61,440 nt of DNA from Paenimyroides marinum (GTDB lineage: Bacteria > Bacteroidota > Bacteroidia > Flavobacteriales > Flavobacteriaceae). The stretch spans positions 1 through 61,440 of the forward strand of contig NZ_FNXE01000016.1 in NCBI RefSeq assembly GCF_900108395.1, in the 5' to 3' direction. A program made the translations under genes and the position numbers. Position 1 is the first letter of the stretch. Each line of letters opens with the position of its first letter. Of the stretch, positions 1 to 12,700 are shown piece after piece. The notes under the pieces were generated by a model. That model had not been told where the DNA came from. It did not search any database and saw only the letters and a program-made list of their open reading frames with translations.

Positions 1-3000
1 TTACTTTCTAACAATTTTAATAAACTGGCTGCTGTCTTTGGTTTTTACATTCAGCATATAAGTACCTGAACTTAATTTACCAAAATCCAACTGCACTGTT
101 TCACTTTCAAACTCACGGGTCATTACCAAACGTCCGTTTAAATCAAATACCTCTACTTTAGTAATTACTTCGTTGTAATTAATCGTTAATAAGTCGCTTG
201 TAGGGTTTGGATAATAGTTTAATTTGCTTAAATCAAAATCATTTACACCCAAAACAATCACTACTTCAACCGGTGTTGGTAAACTTGGACATCCGTTAGT
301 TCCTATAACAACAGCATAATATGTACTGCCATTTACCATTGGCATATTCTGTTGCAACGGATTAACACCATTCATTGCATCTTCATATGTTGCGTACCAA
401 ACCACGTTTGGTTCGTTCATGATCAGATTGCTTATTTCTGCGTAATTATTAAATGTTTGCGGTGAAGCTCCCGTTGGACTGTTTGGTCGGCTGTTGATTG
501 TTACCTGTACCTGAGTACGTACCGATTCGCATCCGTTTTCAACACGCGTTACAAAATAGTAGCCGCTTTGTAAAATATCGGTTAATGGTAATGGAGTGGT
601 CGAAGTACTGTTCAAATACCAGTTATACGATACGCCTGTTGGTGTTGGTAAATCGATATTGCCAACCTGTGCACCGTCACATAGGGTAATTGGCGTTACT
701 GCCGGAGCACTTGTGCTTGTTACGCGTACTGCAACCGGTACTTTTACCGATACGCAGTTACCCACTCTTTGAGATAAATAATAAGTACCGCTTGTTAATG
801 GGGTTGTTAATGCCAATGGTGTTGTCGATGTGGCATTACTGTACCATTCTGCAGTAGCATTTGGTAATATCTGTGCTGTTAACTGTGCAACTGTTCCGCT
901 ACCACATATATTTTGAATAGTAGCAGTAGGTGCCGGAACACTTCCTTGGGCAGTTACGATTACCTGAGCTCGTTGTGATTCACATCCGTTTACCTTTTGT
1001 GAAACATAATAGGTACCGGTTACTACCTGCGAGGTATTTGGTATCGGTGTTTGAGATGTTGATGACGGATACCATACCAGTTCTGAGCCGGCAATTTGAT
1101 TCAGATTTACATTTCCGTAGTTCAATGCTCCACAAACTGAAATGGTTTGAGGAGTTAATGAAGCCGGTCCCTGACCTACATTTACCAATACAGCTATTCT
1201 TCCTGATTCACAACTTCCTAATGTTTGTGACGCATAATAAGTGGTATTGTTTACCAATGGGGTTGTTAACGCCAACGGGGTTGTTGAGGTTGCTGAATCA
1301 TACCACTTAATTTGTGCTCCACTTGTTCCGGTTGCAACTAAATCGGCCACAGTACCGCTACCACATGAGTATTGGGTTAGCTGCGCATTTGGCAGTGCTA
1401 ATGTTGTTATTGTTACGGTGAAAGCTACACGTGGTGATTTACAATCTCCCTGAACTGCTTCTACATAATACGTTCCTGTTTTAGAAATCGTGGTTATTGG
1501 GGTAGTGGCAGTTGCTGAATCATAAAAATTATAGATTGTACTGCTTGTCCCTCCCGTTACTACAATATCGCTTACAGGTGTTGCCTGGCAGAAGGTCTGG
1601 CTTTGTACAACAGGTGTTGTTACATCCACCACGTTGATTGTAACAGGAATTACCGATTCACAACCTGTTGGTGCGGTTATTGTTGCATTATATACTTGGT
1701 TCATTGCTCCACTTGATATAACATAAACTGTTGAAGCATCTGTACCAGGGGTGTATTGTACAGTTGTAGCTGCATCTAAATATAAATTAGTTGTCGGACT
1801 CCACGTTACTTTTGCCTGAGTTAACCCAAACTTCACATTTAACCGGTTATTAGTTACTGTTCCTGTTAACGGATCCGGATCTGTTTCACTTGTAGTATAG
1901 ATACCTACATCGCTTCCTGAAACAGTATTGTAATACGTTTGTGCATTATTGGTTCCTGTTGCCGTACCACGCTCTTGTGTGATTTCTACCAATATATTTG
2001 ACTGACCATCCCAATAGAACGGACTGTCTAATGTCATTGTTTGAAGCCCTTGGAACGTATGGGCATGGTTGGTTCTTGAAAAGACTGTTACAAAATTTCC
2101 TGTTGCAAAATCTGTAGTACCAAAAGTAGTATTCGGTGTGGACATCATTCTTACAGTATATTCTGCACTTGTTAAACCTGCTCCTGAATTAATTGTTTCA
2201 AAAGATAATTCGTCTATATAACCAGCTGTGGTTACGCCTTGGGCGATTAATTCGGCTGCACTGTATATATATTGTTGTTTTGAATAAACTTCACTGTACA
2301 CATAAGCAGACATCTCACTCGTTGCACTGGTTGTTGTAGTAGGCATACCTATTGTTACATCGGCAGGAACAGCCTCCAGTGCTTTTAGTTCGGCTACTTC
2401 GTTTTTACACAAATCATAAGTACTTGCCAATGTAGCATCTGCTTGTGGGTTTTCGCTTGCAAAAACACGAACTGTTTTTAAATGTTCACAAATACCGTTT
2501 GACTGACTTGCTGATAACACATAATCCTGTTCCTGGGTGCTGCTAAATGTCCAGCCATTTACCTCGTCTCCGCTTACTCCTGTACTCGGTGTCCATACAA
2601 AGGTATCGTACCCTCCTAAATTAGTAGTAATGGTTACAACTTCTGAATCACCTCCTCCACATGAAGTTACCATATCTGTAGATAACTCAAAGGCTGGTTT
2701 GGGCTCTACTTCTACTTTTACTTCTACCATTGGGGAAGCACAACCAAATTCTCCGACAAAAATGGTGTTTGGGCGGTACGCACTTGTTGCTCCATAGATA
2801 GAACCCGCAGGAGCTGTAGCTGCCAATATTCCGGCTATGCCCTGATTATCTCCGTAAAGGACAGAAGTTCTTGTAGCTAGAGCATCATGTCCGCGTATTT
2901 CACCATACGGGCTAGACCATGCCCCATTATCTGATGCTATTTGAACAATTACATTACTTGAACCGTCCCATACATAAGGCGTTGTGAATGTAAAAGTCAT

Positions 3001-5223
3001 AATACCTGTGGTTAAAGGCTGCGATGCATTACTGTAAACCTGTGTTAAATTACTATTGGCTATTTGGGTAGTGGTCGCCACGCTTTGTGTTGTCTCTCCC
3101 ATTGCTATACTGAAATTCAATCGCGGATTATAAACACCGGTTGAAACCACATCAAACTTTAAGGCTGTTATATTACCCGCTGATATTCCTGCATCTATTA
3201 ATTCATCAGCAGTAAAAATATACTGATGTTTATAACCATGATATAAACTGTATAAAAATTCCCAGCTACCCGAAGTGGTATAAGTGCCCTCTCCAACAGC
3301 TTTTTCTCCTAAAGATATATTACCTGCTTGTACCCAATAACTTGTGTCTGCTGTTAATACAGGGGTTGTAAAATTAGCTCCGGTATATAATAAACTATCT
3401 TTAGTTACCGTATCGTACCACTTTACTGTTCCGGCATCAAAAATAGCAGTAAGATCTACTTCTTGCGGTCCGCAAACCGTTTTACCAGGTGCAGCAATTA
3501 ATTCAGGATAATCACACATGGTGCCTATTATATCACTTTTTGTCCAGCCACTGCTGTCTGTTGATGAACAAACGGTTTTTACATAAACAGTGTATTTTGT
3601 TGATGGTTGTAAGCCTGTAACCGTAAATGGATTGGTTGTAGCTGTACCGGAAGCTGCTAAGCCTATAGTTCCGCTTCCTGGCATACCAGACTCCCGAACT
3701 TCATAAGCGTATGTAACACTTCCTGTGTTTTTTGTATTTGGTGTTACTGTTACCAAAGCACTGTTTTTAGTAACATCTGATATCTGTACATCCAAAGGTC
3801 TGAAACATGTTATAGCAATAACATTTACGTCATAATCGTGTGTTTCTCCCCAACTACCGTTTGCACACGCATCAATTGTGGCATTATAATTTGCACGAAC
3901 ACGCATTCTGTGAACTCCTGGCGGAGCTGTATCCGGAATTGCAATAGAGAGGTTAAGGAAACCTGGGGCTGCAACCATTGGTACATCTTTCACAAGTTGC
4001 TCTGATGGTTCAAACGCACCATTATCATTAAAATCAATCCAAATACTAGCCCATACAAATTGTGCCGAGCCATAGTTCGTATTGATTTGCACATCATATT
4101 CACTGTCTTGCAACAAATCTACTGGGGTAAAAACAGATGTTCTATCTTGGTAATTACCTGTGCTACATCCGGTATCTAAATCGCTAATTTCAGAAGTTCC
4201 TTCTCCTGTTATTATAAAACTATTTATATTCTCACTTGTATTACTACAAGAGTATGAATATGTTGGCGTGCAATAACAATCAGTATAAGGGTTTTGTGCT
4301 ACAGAAACAATAGTAGATGTAGCAGTACTATTACTATTAGTACATGTTACCACACAACGATAATCTGTTGCTACTGTTTGGTTTGCTACAACGTACGACA
4401 TATTGGTAGCTCCTGTGATATTGGTGAATGTATTAGCACCCGCAGGTGAACTTTGCCACTGATAAGTAACACCTCCAGCCATAGTTGCCCCATTAAGTGA
4501 TAAATTGAAAGGAACCGCAGCACAAGCTCCCGTTACTGTTGAGGAAGCTGTACCAGCAGACACCTGTCCTGAACAAGGGACTCCAGGTATGAAAGATACA
4601 CTACCCACAAAAGCTCTTGGATTATTTGCAGTAGAACCTGTATAACTTGTAACCCCATAAGCTGTTGTGGGTGAAAATATCATATCAACGCCACCTGCAC
4701 TATATGTAAATGTACTCGAAGTCATCGTATGGTATCTCATAGCTCCACTAGAATTACCTGTAGTAAAAACTCCAATAGCCATACCTACAGTTGTGTTTGC
4801 TGGAATGACTACATTAACACCTGTTAGTATAGGCTGAGGGGTTGTTGTATTATTAGTTGTATTAATGGTTTGATTTACTTCTTGTACCCAAGGCATAGTT
4901 GAAGCTGTAGGGATAACTCCAGGCGGACCAGTTAAAGGTGTAATACTTGTATAGAGGTAAGCTTCTGCATTTGTATAAGCACCAGATGTGACTGCCGATA
5001 CATCTGTAATAAAAACAGGGTAAGTATTTGTATTTGTAAAGTTAAATGTGACAAATCCATTCCCATTATTTGCTGCAAAATTACCTGGAGCTAATGTAGT
5101 ATCGATAGTAAATTGTGCATTTACCTGTAAAGTAGGCAAAAACAAACCTAAAAATAGCAATATCAAAGTCTGGGTGCTTAACCACCGTATCTTAAACCTT
5201 GAGTGTATTGTAGTTTTTTTCAT
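1..5223 (-). CDS. Large T9SS-secreted multi-domain surface protein
   Basis: Secreted, probably cell-surface or adhesin-like protein of about 1740 residues. The reading frame opens at 5250, but the ATG at 5223 (MKKTTIHS) begins a classic signal peptide ending near VNAQF and is preceded by the TAAATTT context common in this phylum, so I place the start there. Numbering from 5250, the visible parts are an N-terminal beta-rich region, a GEVED domain (about residues 330-480, ending GETHDYDV), a fibronectin type III-like domain (about 485-575), two copies of a roughly 130-residue module ending in YVWDGSSN / FYWDGQSN (about 654-790 and 974-1105), then about six Ig-like repeats of about 80 residues with the pattern WYxxxTSTTPL...G.YY.......CES. 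The C-terminus (YYPNPTSDLLTINY to IKIVRK) is a type A T9SS sorting domain. Function beyond secretion is unknown. It lies directly downstream of rpoC but is separated from it by a terminator. Confidence 0.85.
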   Translation of the reverse strand: MKKTTIHSRFKIRWLSTQTLILLFLGLFLPTLQVNAQFTIDTTLAPGNFAANNGNGFVTFNFTNTNTYPVFITDVSAVTSGAYTNAEAYLYTSITPLTGPPGVIPTASTMPWVQEVNQTINTTNNTTTPQPILTGVNVVIPANTTVGMAIGVFTTGNSSGAMRYHTMTSSTFTYSAGGVDMIFSPTTAYGVTSYTGSTANNPRAFVGSVSFIPGVPCSGQVSAGTASSTVTGACAAVPFNLSLNGATMAGGVTYQWQSSPAGANTFTNITGATNMSYVVANQTVATDYRCVVTCTNSNSTATSTIVSVAQNPYTDCYCTPTYSYSCSNTSENINSFIITGEGTSEISDLDTGCSTGNYQDRTSVFTPVDLLQDSEYDVQINTNYGSAQFVWASIWIDFNDNGAFEPSEQLVKDVPMVAAPGFLNLSIAIPDTAPPGVHRMRVRANYNATIDACANGSWGETHDYDVNVIAITCFRPLDVQISDVTKNSALVTVTPNTKNTGSVTYAYEVRESGMPGSGTIGLAASGTATTNPFTVTGLQPSTKYTVYVKTVCSSTDSSGWTKSDIIGTMCDYPELIAAPGKTVCGPQEVDLTAIFDAGTVKWYDTVTKDSLLYTGANFTTPVLTADTSYWVQAGNISLGEKAVGEGTYTTSGSWEFLYSLYHGYKHQYIFTADELIDAGISAGNITALKFDVVSTGVYNPRLNFSIAMGETTQSVATTTQIANSNLTQVYSNASQPLTTGIMTFTFTTPYVWDGSSNVIVQIASDNGAWSSPYGEIRGHDALATRTSVLYGDNQGIAGILAATAPAGSIYGATSAYRPNTIFVGEFGCASPMVEVKVEVEPKPAFELSTDMVTSCGGGDSEVVTITTNLGGYDTFVWTPSTGVSGDEVNGWTFSSTQEQDYVLSASQSNGICEHLKTVRVFASENPQADATLASTYDLCKNEVAELKALEAVPADVTIGMPTTTTSATSEMSAYVYSEVYSKQQYIYSAAELIAQGVTTAGYIDELSFETINSGAGLTSAEYTVRMMSTPNTTFGTTDFATGNFVTVFSRTNHAHTFQGLQTMTLDSPFYWDGQSNILVEITQERGTATGTNNAQTYYNTVSGSDVGIYTTSETDPDPLTGTVTNNRLNVKFGLTQAKVTWSPTTNLYLDAATTVQYTPGTDASTVYVISSGAMNQVYNATITAPTGCESVIPVTINVVDVTTPVVQSQTFCQATPVSDIVVTGGTSSTIYNFYDSATATTPITTISKTGTYYVEAVQGDCKSPRVAFTVTITTLALPNAQLTQYSCGSGTVADLVATGTSGAQIKWYDSATSTTPLALTTPLVNNTTYYASQTLGSCESGRIAVLVNVGQGPASLTPQTISVCGALNYGNVNLNQIAGSELVWYPSSTSQTPIPNTSQVVTGTYYVSQKVNGCESQRAQVIVTAQGSVPAPTATIQNICGSGTVAQLTAQILPNATAEWYSNATSTTPLALTTPLTSGTYYLSQRVGNCVSVKVPVAVRVTSTSAPAVTPITLCDGAQVGNIDLPTPTGVSYNWYLNSTSTTPLPLTDILQSGYYFVTRVENGCESVRTQVQVTINSRPNSPTGASPQTFNNYAEISNLIMNEPNVVWYATYEDAMNGVNPLQQNMPMVNGSTYYAVVIGTNGCPSLPTPVEVVIVLGVNDFDLSKLNYYPNPTSDLLTINYNEVITKVEVFDLNGRLVMTREFESETVQLDFGKLSSGTYMLNVKTKDSSQFIKIVRK

Positions 5224-5361
5224 AAATTTATAATAATTACAATTAGTCATTTGAACGATAAACTTAATTATTTTTTTTTAATTCTTTAATATTAAATTAT
5301 ATTATTTTTAACTTTTAACAAATTTTCTTGTTAAACACACGTAAACATCTCATTTAGTAGA

Positions 5362-5392
5362 AATAAAAAAGCCGCCCTAAAAAGGCGGCTTC
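5362..5392 (-). terminator. Intrinsic terminator of rpoC
   Basis: On the minus strand AAGCCGCC and GGCGGCTT form an 8-bp GC-rich stem around a 7-nt loop and are followed by TTTTTTATTT. It lies 22 nt past the rpoC stop codon and closes the rplK-to-rpoC transcription unit. Confidence 0.9.
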
Positions 5393-5413
5393 ATTATATT
5401 AGATTTGTTGAAA

Positions 5414-8400
5414 TTAAAAATTTAAATCAACTTCTTGTTTGGTTTCTTTTGATCCCACAACAATATGATCGTACTCACGCATACCTGTTCCTGCCGGTAT
5501 TCTGTGCCCCACAATAACGTTTTCTTTTAATCCGGATAAGTTATCAACTTTACCTGCTACTGCAGCTTCGTTTAATACTTTTGTTGTTTCCTGGAACGAT
5601 GCTGCCGAGATAAACGATTTAGTTTGTAACGATGCTCTGGTAATACCTTGCAACACTGGTGTTGCTGTTGCCGGGATTACATCGCGGGCTACTACTAAAT
5701 TTTTGTCTTCTCTGCGCAATAGAGAATTCTCGTCTCTTAAATCGCGTACCGAAACTATTTGTCCTTCTTTTAAGTTTACAGAATCTCCGGCATCTTCAAC
5801 CACTTTCATTCCGAATAAACGGTCGTTTTCGCGGATAAAATCATCTTTGTGGATCAATTGTTCTTCTAAGAACAGGGTATCGCCCGAATCCTGGATTTGA
5901 ACTTTACGCATCATTTGGCGGATCACGACTTCAAAGTGTTTGTCTGAGATTTTCACCCCTTGCAAACGGTAAACTTCCTGAATTTCGTTTACCAAATACT
6001 GTTGAACAGCTGATGGTCCTTGAATTCTTAAAATATCATCCGGAGTAATTGCCCCGTCTGACAATGAAGTTCCTGCTTTTACGTAATCGTTTTCCTGAAC
6101 CAGAATTTGGTTTGATAATTTCACCAAATATTTACGTTGTTCATCCTCACCTGATTTTGGTGTAATGATGATTTCGCGGTTACCACGTTTGATTTTTCCA
6201 AAAGAAACAACACCGTCGATTTCAGCAACAACCGCCGGGTTTGATGGGTTACGAGCTTCAAGCAACTCGGTAATACGCGGTAAACCTCCGGTAATATCAC
6301 CCGCTTTAGATGATTTACGTGGAATTTTCACCAACACTTTACCTGCTTTAATTTTTTCGCCATCGTTTACCATTAAGTGGGCACCTACCGGTAAGTTGTA
6401 TGAACGAATCAATTCGCCGTCTTTGTTGTAAATCAATAACGTTGGAACTAATTTTTTGTTTCTTGATTCGGTAATTACTTTTTCCTGGAATCCGGTTTGC
6501 TCATCGATCTCCACCATAAATGTCTGGTTTTGTTCAATGTCTTCATAAGCAACTTTACCGGTAAATTCAGAAATAATAACCCCGTTGTATGGATCCCATT
6601 TACAAATTACGGTTCCTTCTTCAACTACTTGCTGATCTTTAACATAAATAGTAGATCCGTAAGGGATGTAATGTGTATTTAGAACGATTCCTGTATTTAA
6701 GTCAACCAATTTTAATTCGGTTGAACGAGAAATCACAATATCGATTTCTTTACCATCTGCATCTTCTCCTTTTACAACTTTTAAATCTTCGATCTCTAAA
6801 CGACCTTTGAATTTTGTTGTAATAGTAGAAACTTCAGAAATGTTACCTGCCGTACCTCCTACGTGGAATGTACGCAATGTTAACTGTGTACCAGGCTCAC
6901 CAATTGATTGTGCGGCAATTACACCAACAGCCTCACCTAACTGAGCCATACGGTTTGATGCCAGGTTACGTCCGTAACATTTTACACAAATTCCGTGATC
7001 GGCTTCACAAGTTAACGCAGAACGCACTTCTAATCTTTCTAATGGCGATGCGTTAATTTTAGCTGCATGTGCTTCATTAATCATTTCACCGGCAGCAACA
7101 ATTATTTCATTCGTTAACGGATTAACCACATCGTCAATAGTTACACGTCCTAAAACGCGTTCTCCTAATGATTCTACAATTTCTTCGTTTTTCTTCAATG
7201 CTTCAAACTCAATACCTCTTAACGTACCGCAATCTTCTGAATTAACGATCACATCTTGAGCTACATCGTGTAAACGACGTGTTAAGTATCCTGCATCGGC
7301 AGTTTTCAATGCGGTATCCGCCAAACCTTTACGTGCACCGTGCGTTGAAATGAAGTATTCTAAGATTGATAAACCTTCTTTAAAGTTCGAAAGGATCGGG
7401 TTTTCAATAATATCTCCACCTGAAGCTGTCGATTTTTTAGGTTTAGCCATCAATCCACGCATACCTGTTAACTGACGGATTTGCTCTTTAGATCCACGGG
7501 CTCCTGAATCAAGCATCATGAATACCGAGTTAAATCCTTGTTGGTCTTCGCGAATATTTTTCATTGCCAATTCGGTCAATAAAGCATTGGTTGATGTCCA
7601 AACGTCGATTACCTGATTATAACGTTCGTTGTTGGTAATAAGCCCCATGTTATAGTTCATGGTGATACCTTCTACCTGATTGTTAGCATCATCAATCATT
7701 CCTTGTTTTTGATCTGGAATTTTGATATCGCCTAATGAGAATGACAATCCACCTCTAAATGCGTATCCATATCCCATATCTTTCATATCGTCTAAGAACT
7801 TCGCTGTTGTGGGTACATCGGTAACTGCTAAAATCTTACCGATAATATCGCGTAATGATTTTTTAGTTAACACTTCGTTGATGTAACCAGCAGCTTCCGG
7901 AACTACCTCGTTAAACAAGATACGACCTGCAGATGTTTCAATGATTTGATAAACCAATTCTCCTTTATCATTAAAGTCTTTTGCACGAACTTTCACAGGT
8001 GCGTTCAAATCTAAACGACCTTCGTTAATTGCAATATTAACTTCTTCTGCCGAATAGAAGGTCAAACCTTCCCCTTTTACAGTATGCTCCGGTGTCGATT
8101 TACGGATTTTGGTCATATAATAAAGACCCAAAACCATATCCTGAGAAGGTACTGTGATAGGTGCACCATTCGCCGGGTTTAAGATGTTGTGCGATGCCAA
8201 CATTAACAACTGGGCTTCTAAAATAGCCTCTGGTCCTAATGGTAAATGCACCGCCATTTGATCCCCGTCGAAATCGGCGTTGAATGCCGTACACACCAAC
8301 GGGTGTAAGCGAATTGCTTTTCCTTCGATTAATTTTGGCTGGAATGCCTGGATACCTAAACGGTGAAGCGTAGGAGCACGGTTTAACAATACCGGGTGTC

Positions 8401-9706
8401 CTTTAATCACATTTTCTAAGATATCCCAAACAACTGGTTCTTTTTTATCAATGATCTTTTTAGCAGACTTAACCGTTTTTACAATTCCACGCTCAATCAA
8501 TTTACGGATTACGAATGGTTTGTATAATTCGGCAGCCATATCTTTTGGAAGACCACACTCGTATAACTTCAATTCAGGACCAACGACAATTACCGAACGA
8601 GCCGAGTAATCTACACGTTTACCTAATAAGTTTTGACGGAAACGACCTTGTTTCCCTTTTAATGAATCTGATAACGATTTTAACGGACGTTGAGATTCTG
8701 TTTTAACCGCTGTTGCTTTACGTGTGTTATCAAACAATGAATCTACCGCTTCTTGCAACATACGTTTTTCATTACGCAAGATTACTTCAGGAGCTTTGAT
8801 CTCCATTAATCTTTTTAAACGGTTGTTACGAATAATTACACGACGGTATAAATCATTTAAATCTGACGTTGCGAAACGACCACCATCCAACGGCACCAAC
8901 GGACGTAATTCTGGCGGAATTACCGGAACCACTTTTAAAATCATCCATTCCGGACGGTTTTCGCGGTTTTCGTTAGATTCACGGAATGCCTCAACAACCT
9001 GTAAACGTTTTAACGCTTCGGTTTTACGTTGTTTAGATGTTTCGTTATTAGCCGCGTGACGCAATTGGTATGATAATTCATCTAAATCGGTACGCTCTAA
9101 TAAATCCATAATACATTCAGCACCCATTTTAGCGATGAATTTATTTGGATCGTTATCATCTAAATACTGGTTTTCCATTGGAAGGGTATCTAAAATATCC
9201 AGATACTCATTTTCTGTAAGGAAATCCAAACGCTTTAATTCTTCACCGTCAGGACGTTTTGCAACACCTGTTTGAATCACAACATATTTTTCGTAATAAA
9301 TGATTTCATCTAATTTTTTAGATGGTAATCCTAAAATATAACCGATTTTGTTCGGCAACGAACGGAAATACCAAATGTGTGCAATTGGCACCACCAGGTT
9401 GATATGCCCTACTCTGTCACGACGAACTTTCTTTTCTGTAACTTCAACACCACAACGGTCACAAACGATCCCTTTGTAGCGAATTCTTTTATACTTTCCA
9501 CAAGCACATTCGTAATCTTTAACAGGTCCGAAGATACGCTCACAGAACAACCCGTCGCGCTCTGGTTTGTGCGTACGGTAGTTGATGGTTTCAGGTTTTA
9601 AAACTTCACCTCTTGATTCGGCTAAAATCGATTCAGGTGATGCTAATCCGATAGAGATTTTATTAAATCTTTTTACGGTATTATTTTTATCTTTATTTTG
9701 TCTCAT
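5414..9706 (-). CDS. rpoC: DNA-directed RNA polymerase subunit beta'
   Basis: Beta' subunit of RNA polymerase, 1430 residues, full length for Bacteroidota. The N-terminal zinc ribbon is present (C67, C69, C82, C85). The catalytic magnesium motif NADFDGD lies at residues 476-482, with the three aspartates D478, D480 and D482. The second zinc site includes C900, C907 and C910 ([11 protein letters not shown]), and the bridge-helix/trigger-loop region around [16 protein letters not shown] is intact. The product ends in KQEVDLNF. It follows rpoB by 74 nt on the same strand, the universal rpoBC arrangement, with a hairpin in the gap. The preceding bases contain no Shine-Dalgarno sequence, as is usual here. 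Confidence 0.99.
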   Translation of the reverse strand: MRQNKDKNNTVKRFNKISIGLASPESILAESRGEVLKPETINYRTHKPERDGLFCERIFGPVKDYECACGKYKRIRYKGIVCDRCGVEVTEKKVRRDRVGHINLVVPIAHIWYFRSLPNKIGYILGLPSKKLDEIIYYEKYVVIQTGVAKRPDGEELKRLDFLTENEYLDILDTLPMENQYLDDNDPNKFIAKMGAECIMDLLERTDLDELSYQLRHAANNETSKQRKTEALKRLQVVEAFRESNENRENRPEWMILKVVPVIPPELRPLVPLDGGRFATSDLNDLYRRVIIRNNRLKRLMEIKAPEVILRNEKRMLQEAVDSLFDNTRKATAVKTESQRPLKSLSDSLKGKQGRFRQNLLGKRVDYSARSVIVVGPELKLYECGLPKDMAAELYKPFVIRKLIERGIVKTVKSAKKIIDKKEPVVWDILENVIKGHPVLLNRAPTLHRLGIQAFQPKLIEGKAIRLHPLVCTAFNADFDGDQMAVHLPLGPEAILEAQLLMLASHNILNPANGAPITVPSQDMVLGLYYMTKIRKSTPEHTVKGEGLTFYSAEEVNIAINEGRLDLNAPVKVRAKDFNDKGELVYQIIETSAGRILFNEVVPEAAGYINEVLTKKSLRDIIGKILAVTDVPTTAKFLDDMKDMGYGYAFRGGLSFSLGDIKIPDQKQGMIDDANNQVEGITMNYNMGLITNNERYNQVIDVWTSTNALLTELAMKNIREDQQGFNSVFMMLDSGARGSKEQIRQLTGMRGLMAKPKKSTASGGDIIENPILSNFKEGLSILEYFISTHGARKGLADTALKTADAGYLTRRLHDVAQDVIVNSEDCGTLRGIEFEALKKNEEIVESLGERVLGRVTIDDVVNPLTNEIIVAAGEMINEAHAAKINASPLERLEVRSALTCEADHGICVKCYGRNLASNRMAQLGEAVGVIAAQSIGEPGTQLTLRTFHVGGTAGNISEVSTITTKFKGRLEIEDLKVVKGEDADGKEIDIVISRSTELKLVDLNTGIVLNTHYIPYGSTIYVKDQQVVEEGTVICKWDPYNGVIISEFTGKVAYEDIEQNQTFMVEIDEQTGFQEKVITESRNKKLVPTLLIYNKDGELIRSYNLPVGAHLMVNDGEKIKAGKVLVKIPRKSSKAGDITGGLPRITELLEARNPSNPAVVAEIDGVVSFGKIKRGNREIIITPKSGEDEQRKYLVKLSNQILVQENDYVKAGTSLSDGAITPDDILRIQGPSAVQQYLVNEIQEVYRLQGVKISDKHFEVVIRQMMRKVQIQDSGDTLFLEEQLIHKDDFIRENDRLFGMKVVEDAGDSVNLKEGQIVSVRDLRDENSLLRREDKNLVVARDVIPATATPVLQGITRASLQTKSFISAASFQETTKVLNEAAVAGKVDNLSGLKENVIVGHRIPAGTGMREYDHIVVGSKETKQEVDLNF

Positions 9707-9740
9707 TGCTAAACCCTTTACTTTTTAAAGCTTTTGTAAC

Positions 9741-9770
9741 AGAATGATGCTTAGTAAAAAGCACCATTCT
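9741..9770 (-). other. Hairpin in the rpoB-rpoC spacer
   Basis: On the minus strand AGAATGGTGCTT pairs with AAGCATCATTCT (12 bp including one G-U) across a 6-nt loop. No U-tract follows, so it is not a standard terminator. It could be an RNA processing or stability element. Confidence 0.55.
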
Positions 9771-9780
9771 TTTTACGATG

Positions 9781-12700
9781 TTATTCTTCTAATCTGATAT
9801 CTAAACCAAGTCCTTTTAACTCGTGCATCAATACATTGAATGATTCCGGTAATCCTGGTTCAGGCATTGGTTCACCTTTAACGATTGCCTCGTAGGTTTT
9901 GGCTCTACCAATAACGTCATCCGATTTAACAGTCAATATCTCACGTAATGTTGAAGATGCACCGTAAGCTTCAAGAGCCCAAACCTCCATCTCTCCAAAA
10001 CGCTGACCTCCAAATAACGCTTTACCTCCTAAAGGTTGTTGCGTAATTAAAGAGTATGGTCCAATTGAACGTGCGTGCATTTTATCATCAACCATGTGAC
10101 CTAATTTCAACATGTAAATTACACCCACAGTTGCTTTTTGGTCAAAACGCTCACCAGTTCCACCATCGTACAAATAGGTGTGACCAAAACGTGGTACACC
10201 GGCTTCGTCTGTTAATGCATTTATTTCTTCTAATGATGCACCATCGAAAATTGGCGTTGCGTATTTTCTACCTAATTTTTTACCAGCCCATCCTAAAACG
10301 GTTTCGTAAATCTGACCGATGTTCATACGAGATGGTACCCCAAGCGGGTTCAATACGATATCAACCGGTGTTCCGTCTTCTAAGAAAGGCATGTCTTCAT
10401 CGCGAACGATTTTTGCAACGATACCTTTGTTACCGTGACGACCCGCCATTTTATCTCCCACACGTAATTTACGTTTTTTAGCGATATAAACTTTGGCTAA
10501 TTTTAAGATACCCGATGGCAATTCGTCACCCACTGTAATCATAAATTTCTCACGACGCAATACTCCTTGCAAGTCGTTTAATTTAATTTTATAGTTGTGA
10601 ACCAAATCGGTAATCAACTCATTTGTATACTCATCGGTTGTCCATTGACCTTTTGTTAAATGTGTAAAATCTTCAACAGCATGTAACATTTTTAAGGTGT
10701 ATTTTTTACCTTTTGGCAATACTTCTTCACCTAAATCATTCATTACACCTTGTGATGTTTTACCATTTACCAACTGGAATAATTTATCAACCAAACGGTC
10801 TTTTAATTCGTTGAATTTTACTTCGAACTGTGTATCTAATAAAGCAATGTCTTCTTTGTCTTTAGAACGTTTGCGTTTATCTTTTACCGCACGTGCAAAT
10901 AATTTTTTATCTAATACCACACCGCGTAATGATGGAGAAGCTTTTAATGAAGCATCTTTTACATCGCCTGCTTTGTCACCAAAAATGGCACGTAATAATT
11001 TTTCTTCCGGTGTTGGATCTGACTCTCCTTTTGGTGTAATTTTACCAATTAAGATATCACCAGGTTTTACTTCAGCCCCAATACGGATCATTCCGTTTTC
11101 ATCTAAATCTTTAGTAGCTTCTTCTGAAACGTTTGGAATATCGTTGGTTAATTCTTCTGATCCTAACTTGGTGTCACGAACTTCTAACGTATAATCATCG
11201 ATATGGATTGATGTAAAAATATCATCACGTACCACACGCTCTGAAATTACAATCGCATCCTCGAAGTTATACCCTTTCCAAGGCATGAACGCCACTTGTA
11301 AGTTACGACCTAATGCCAACTCACCGTTTTGTGTTGCATATCCTTCACATAAAACCTGTCCTTTAGTAACACGGTCACCTGTGCGAACAATTGGTTTTAG
11401 GTTGATAGACGTACTTTGGTTGGTTTTACGGAATTTGATCAGGTTGTATGTTTTCTCGTCTGCATCAAAACTTACTAAACGCTCGTCGTCTGTACGGTCG
11501 TATTTAATAGTAATTTTTTGTGCATCTACATAAACTACTTCCCCTTCACCTTCAGCATTGATCAACACACGAGAATCGGTAGCTACCTGTTTTTCTAATC
11601 CGGTACCAACAATTGGAGATTCCGGACGTAACAATGGTACTGCCTGACGCATCATGTTTGATCCCATCAATGCACGGTTTGCATCATCGTGTTCCAAGAA
11701 CGGAATTAACGAAGCCGAGATAGAAGCAATCTGGTTAGGTGCAACGTCGGCATAGTTTAACTCTTTTGGTTCAACTACCGGGAAATCGGCATCTTGTTTT
11801 GCTACTACTCTTTCGCCTTCAATGGTTCCGTCTTTCGCAACATTAATAGTTGCCTGTGCAATTAATTTTTCTTCTTCTTCTTCTGCCGATAAATAAACAG
11901 GAGCTTCATTAATCTGCAACACGCCGTTTTCTACTTTACGGTATGGTGTTTCAATGAATCCCATGCTGTTTACTTTTGCATAAACAGCCAATGAAGAAAT
12001 CAAACCAATGTTTGGTCCCTCTGGGGTTTCGATCGGACATAAACGACCATAATGTGTATAGTGAACGTCACGTACCTCGAAACCTGCTCTTTCACGAGAA
12101 AGACCACCTGGTCCTAATGCCGATAAACGACGTTTGTGCGTGATCTCTGCCAACGGATTGGTTTGATCCATGAACTGAGACAGCTGGTTGGTTCCGAAGA
12201 ACGAATTGATAACCGATGACAATGTTTTTGCATTAATCAAATCAATTGGCGTAAACACTTCGTTATCACGAACGTTCATACGTTCACGAATGGTACGTGC
12301 CATACGTGCCAAACCAACACCAAACTGAGCTGACAACTGCTCTCCTACTGTACGTACACGACGGTTTGATAAGTGGTCAATATCATCAATCTCAGCTTTA
12401 GAATTAATCAACTCGATCAAATATTTAACAATAGTGATGATATCTTCTTTTGTTAAAACCTGTTTATCGATCGGCGTATCTAATCCTAATTTTTTATTCA
12501 TTCTGTAACGACCTACATCACCTAAGTTGTAACGTTGGTCAGAAAAGAATAATTTATCTATGATACCTCTTGCTGTTTCTTCATCAGGAGGTAATGCGTT
12601 TCTTAATTGACGGTAGATGTATTCAACAGCTTCTTTTTCCGAGTTGGTCGGGTCTTTTTGAAGCGTATTGTGAATAATCGTATAATCGGCAAGGTTACTG

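Noticed and set aside
795..1289. CRISPR-like repeats
   Set aside because: The repeated DNA is irregular, in frame and encodes Ig-like protein repeats; no spacer pattern and no cas genes.
12120..12180. Rifampicin-resistance changes in rpoB
   Set aside because: D476, H486 and S491 are all the sensitive-type residues.
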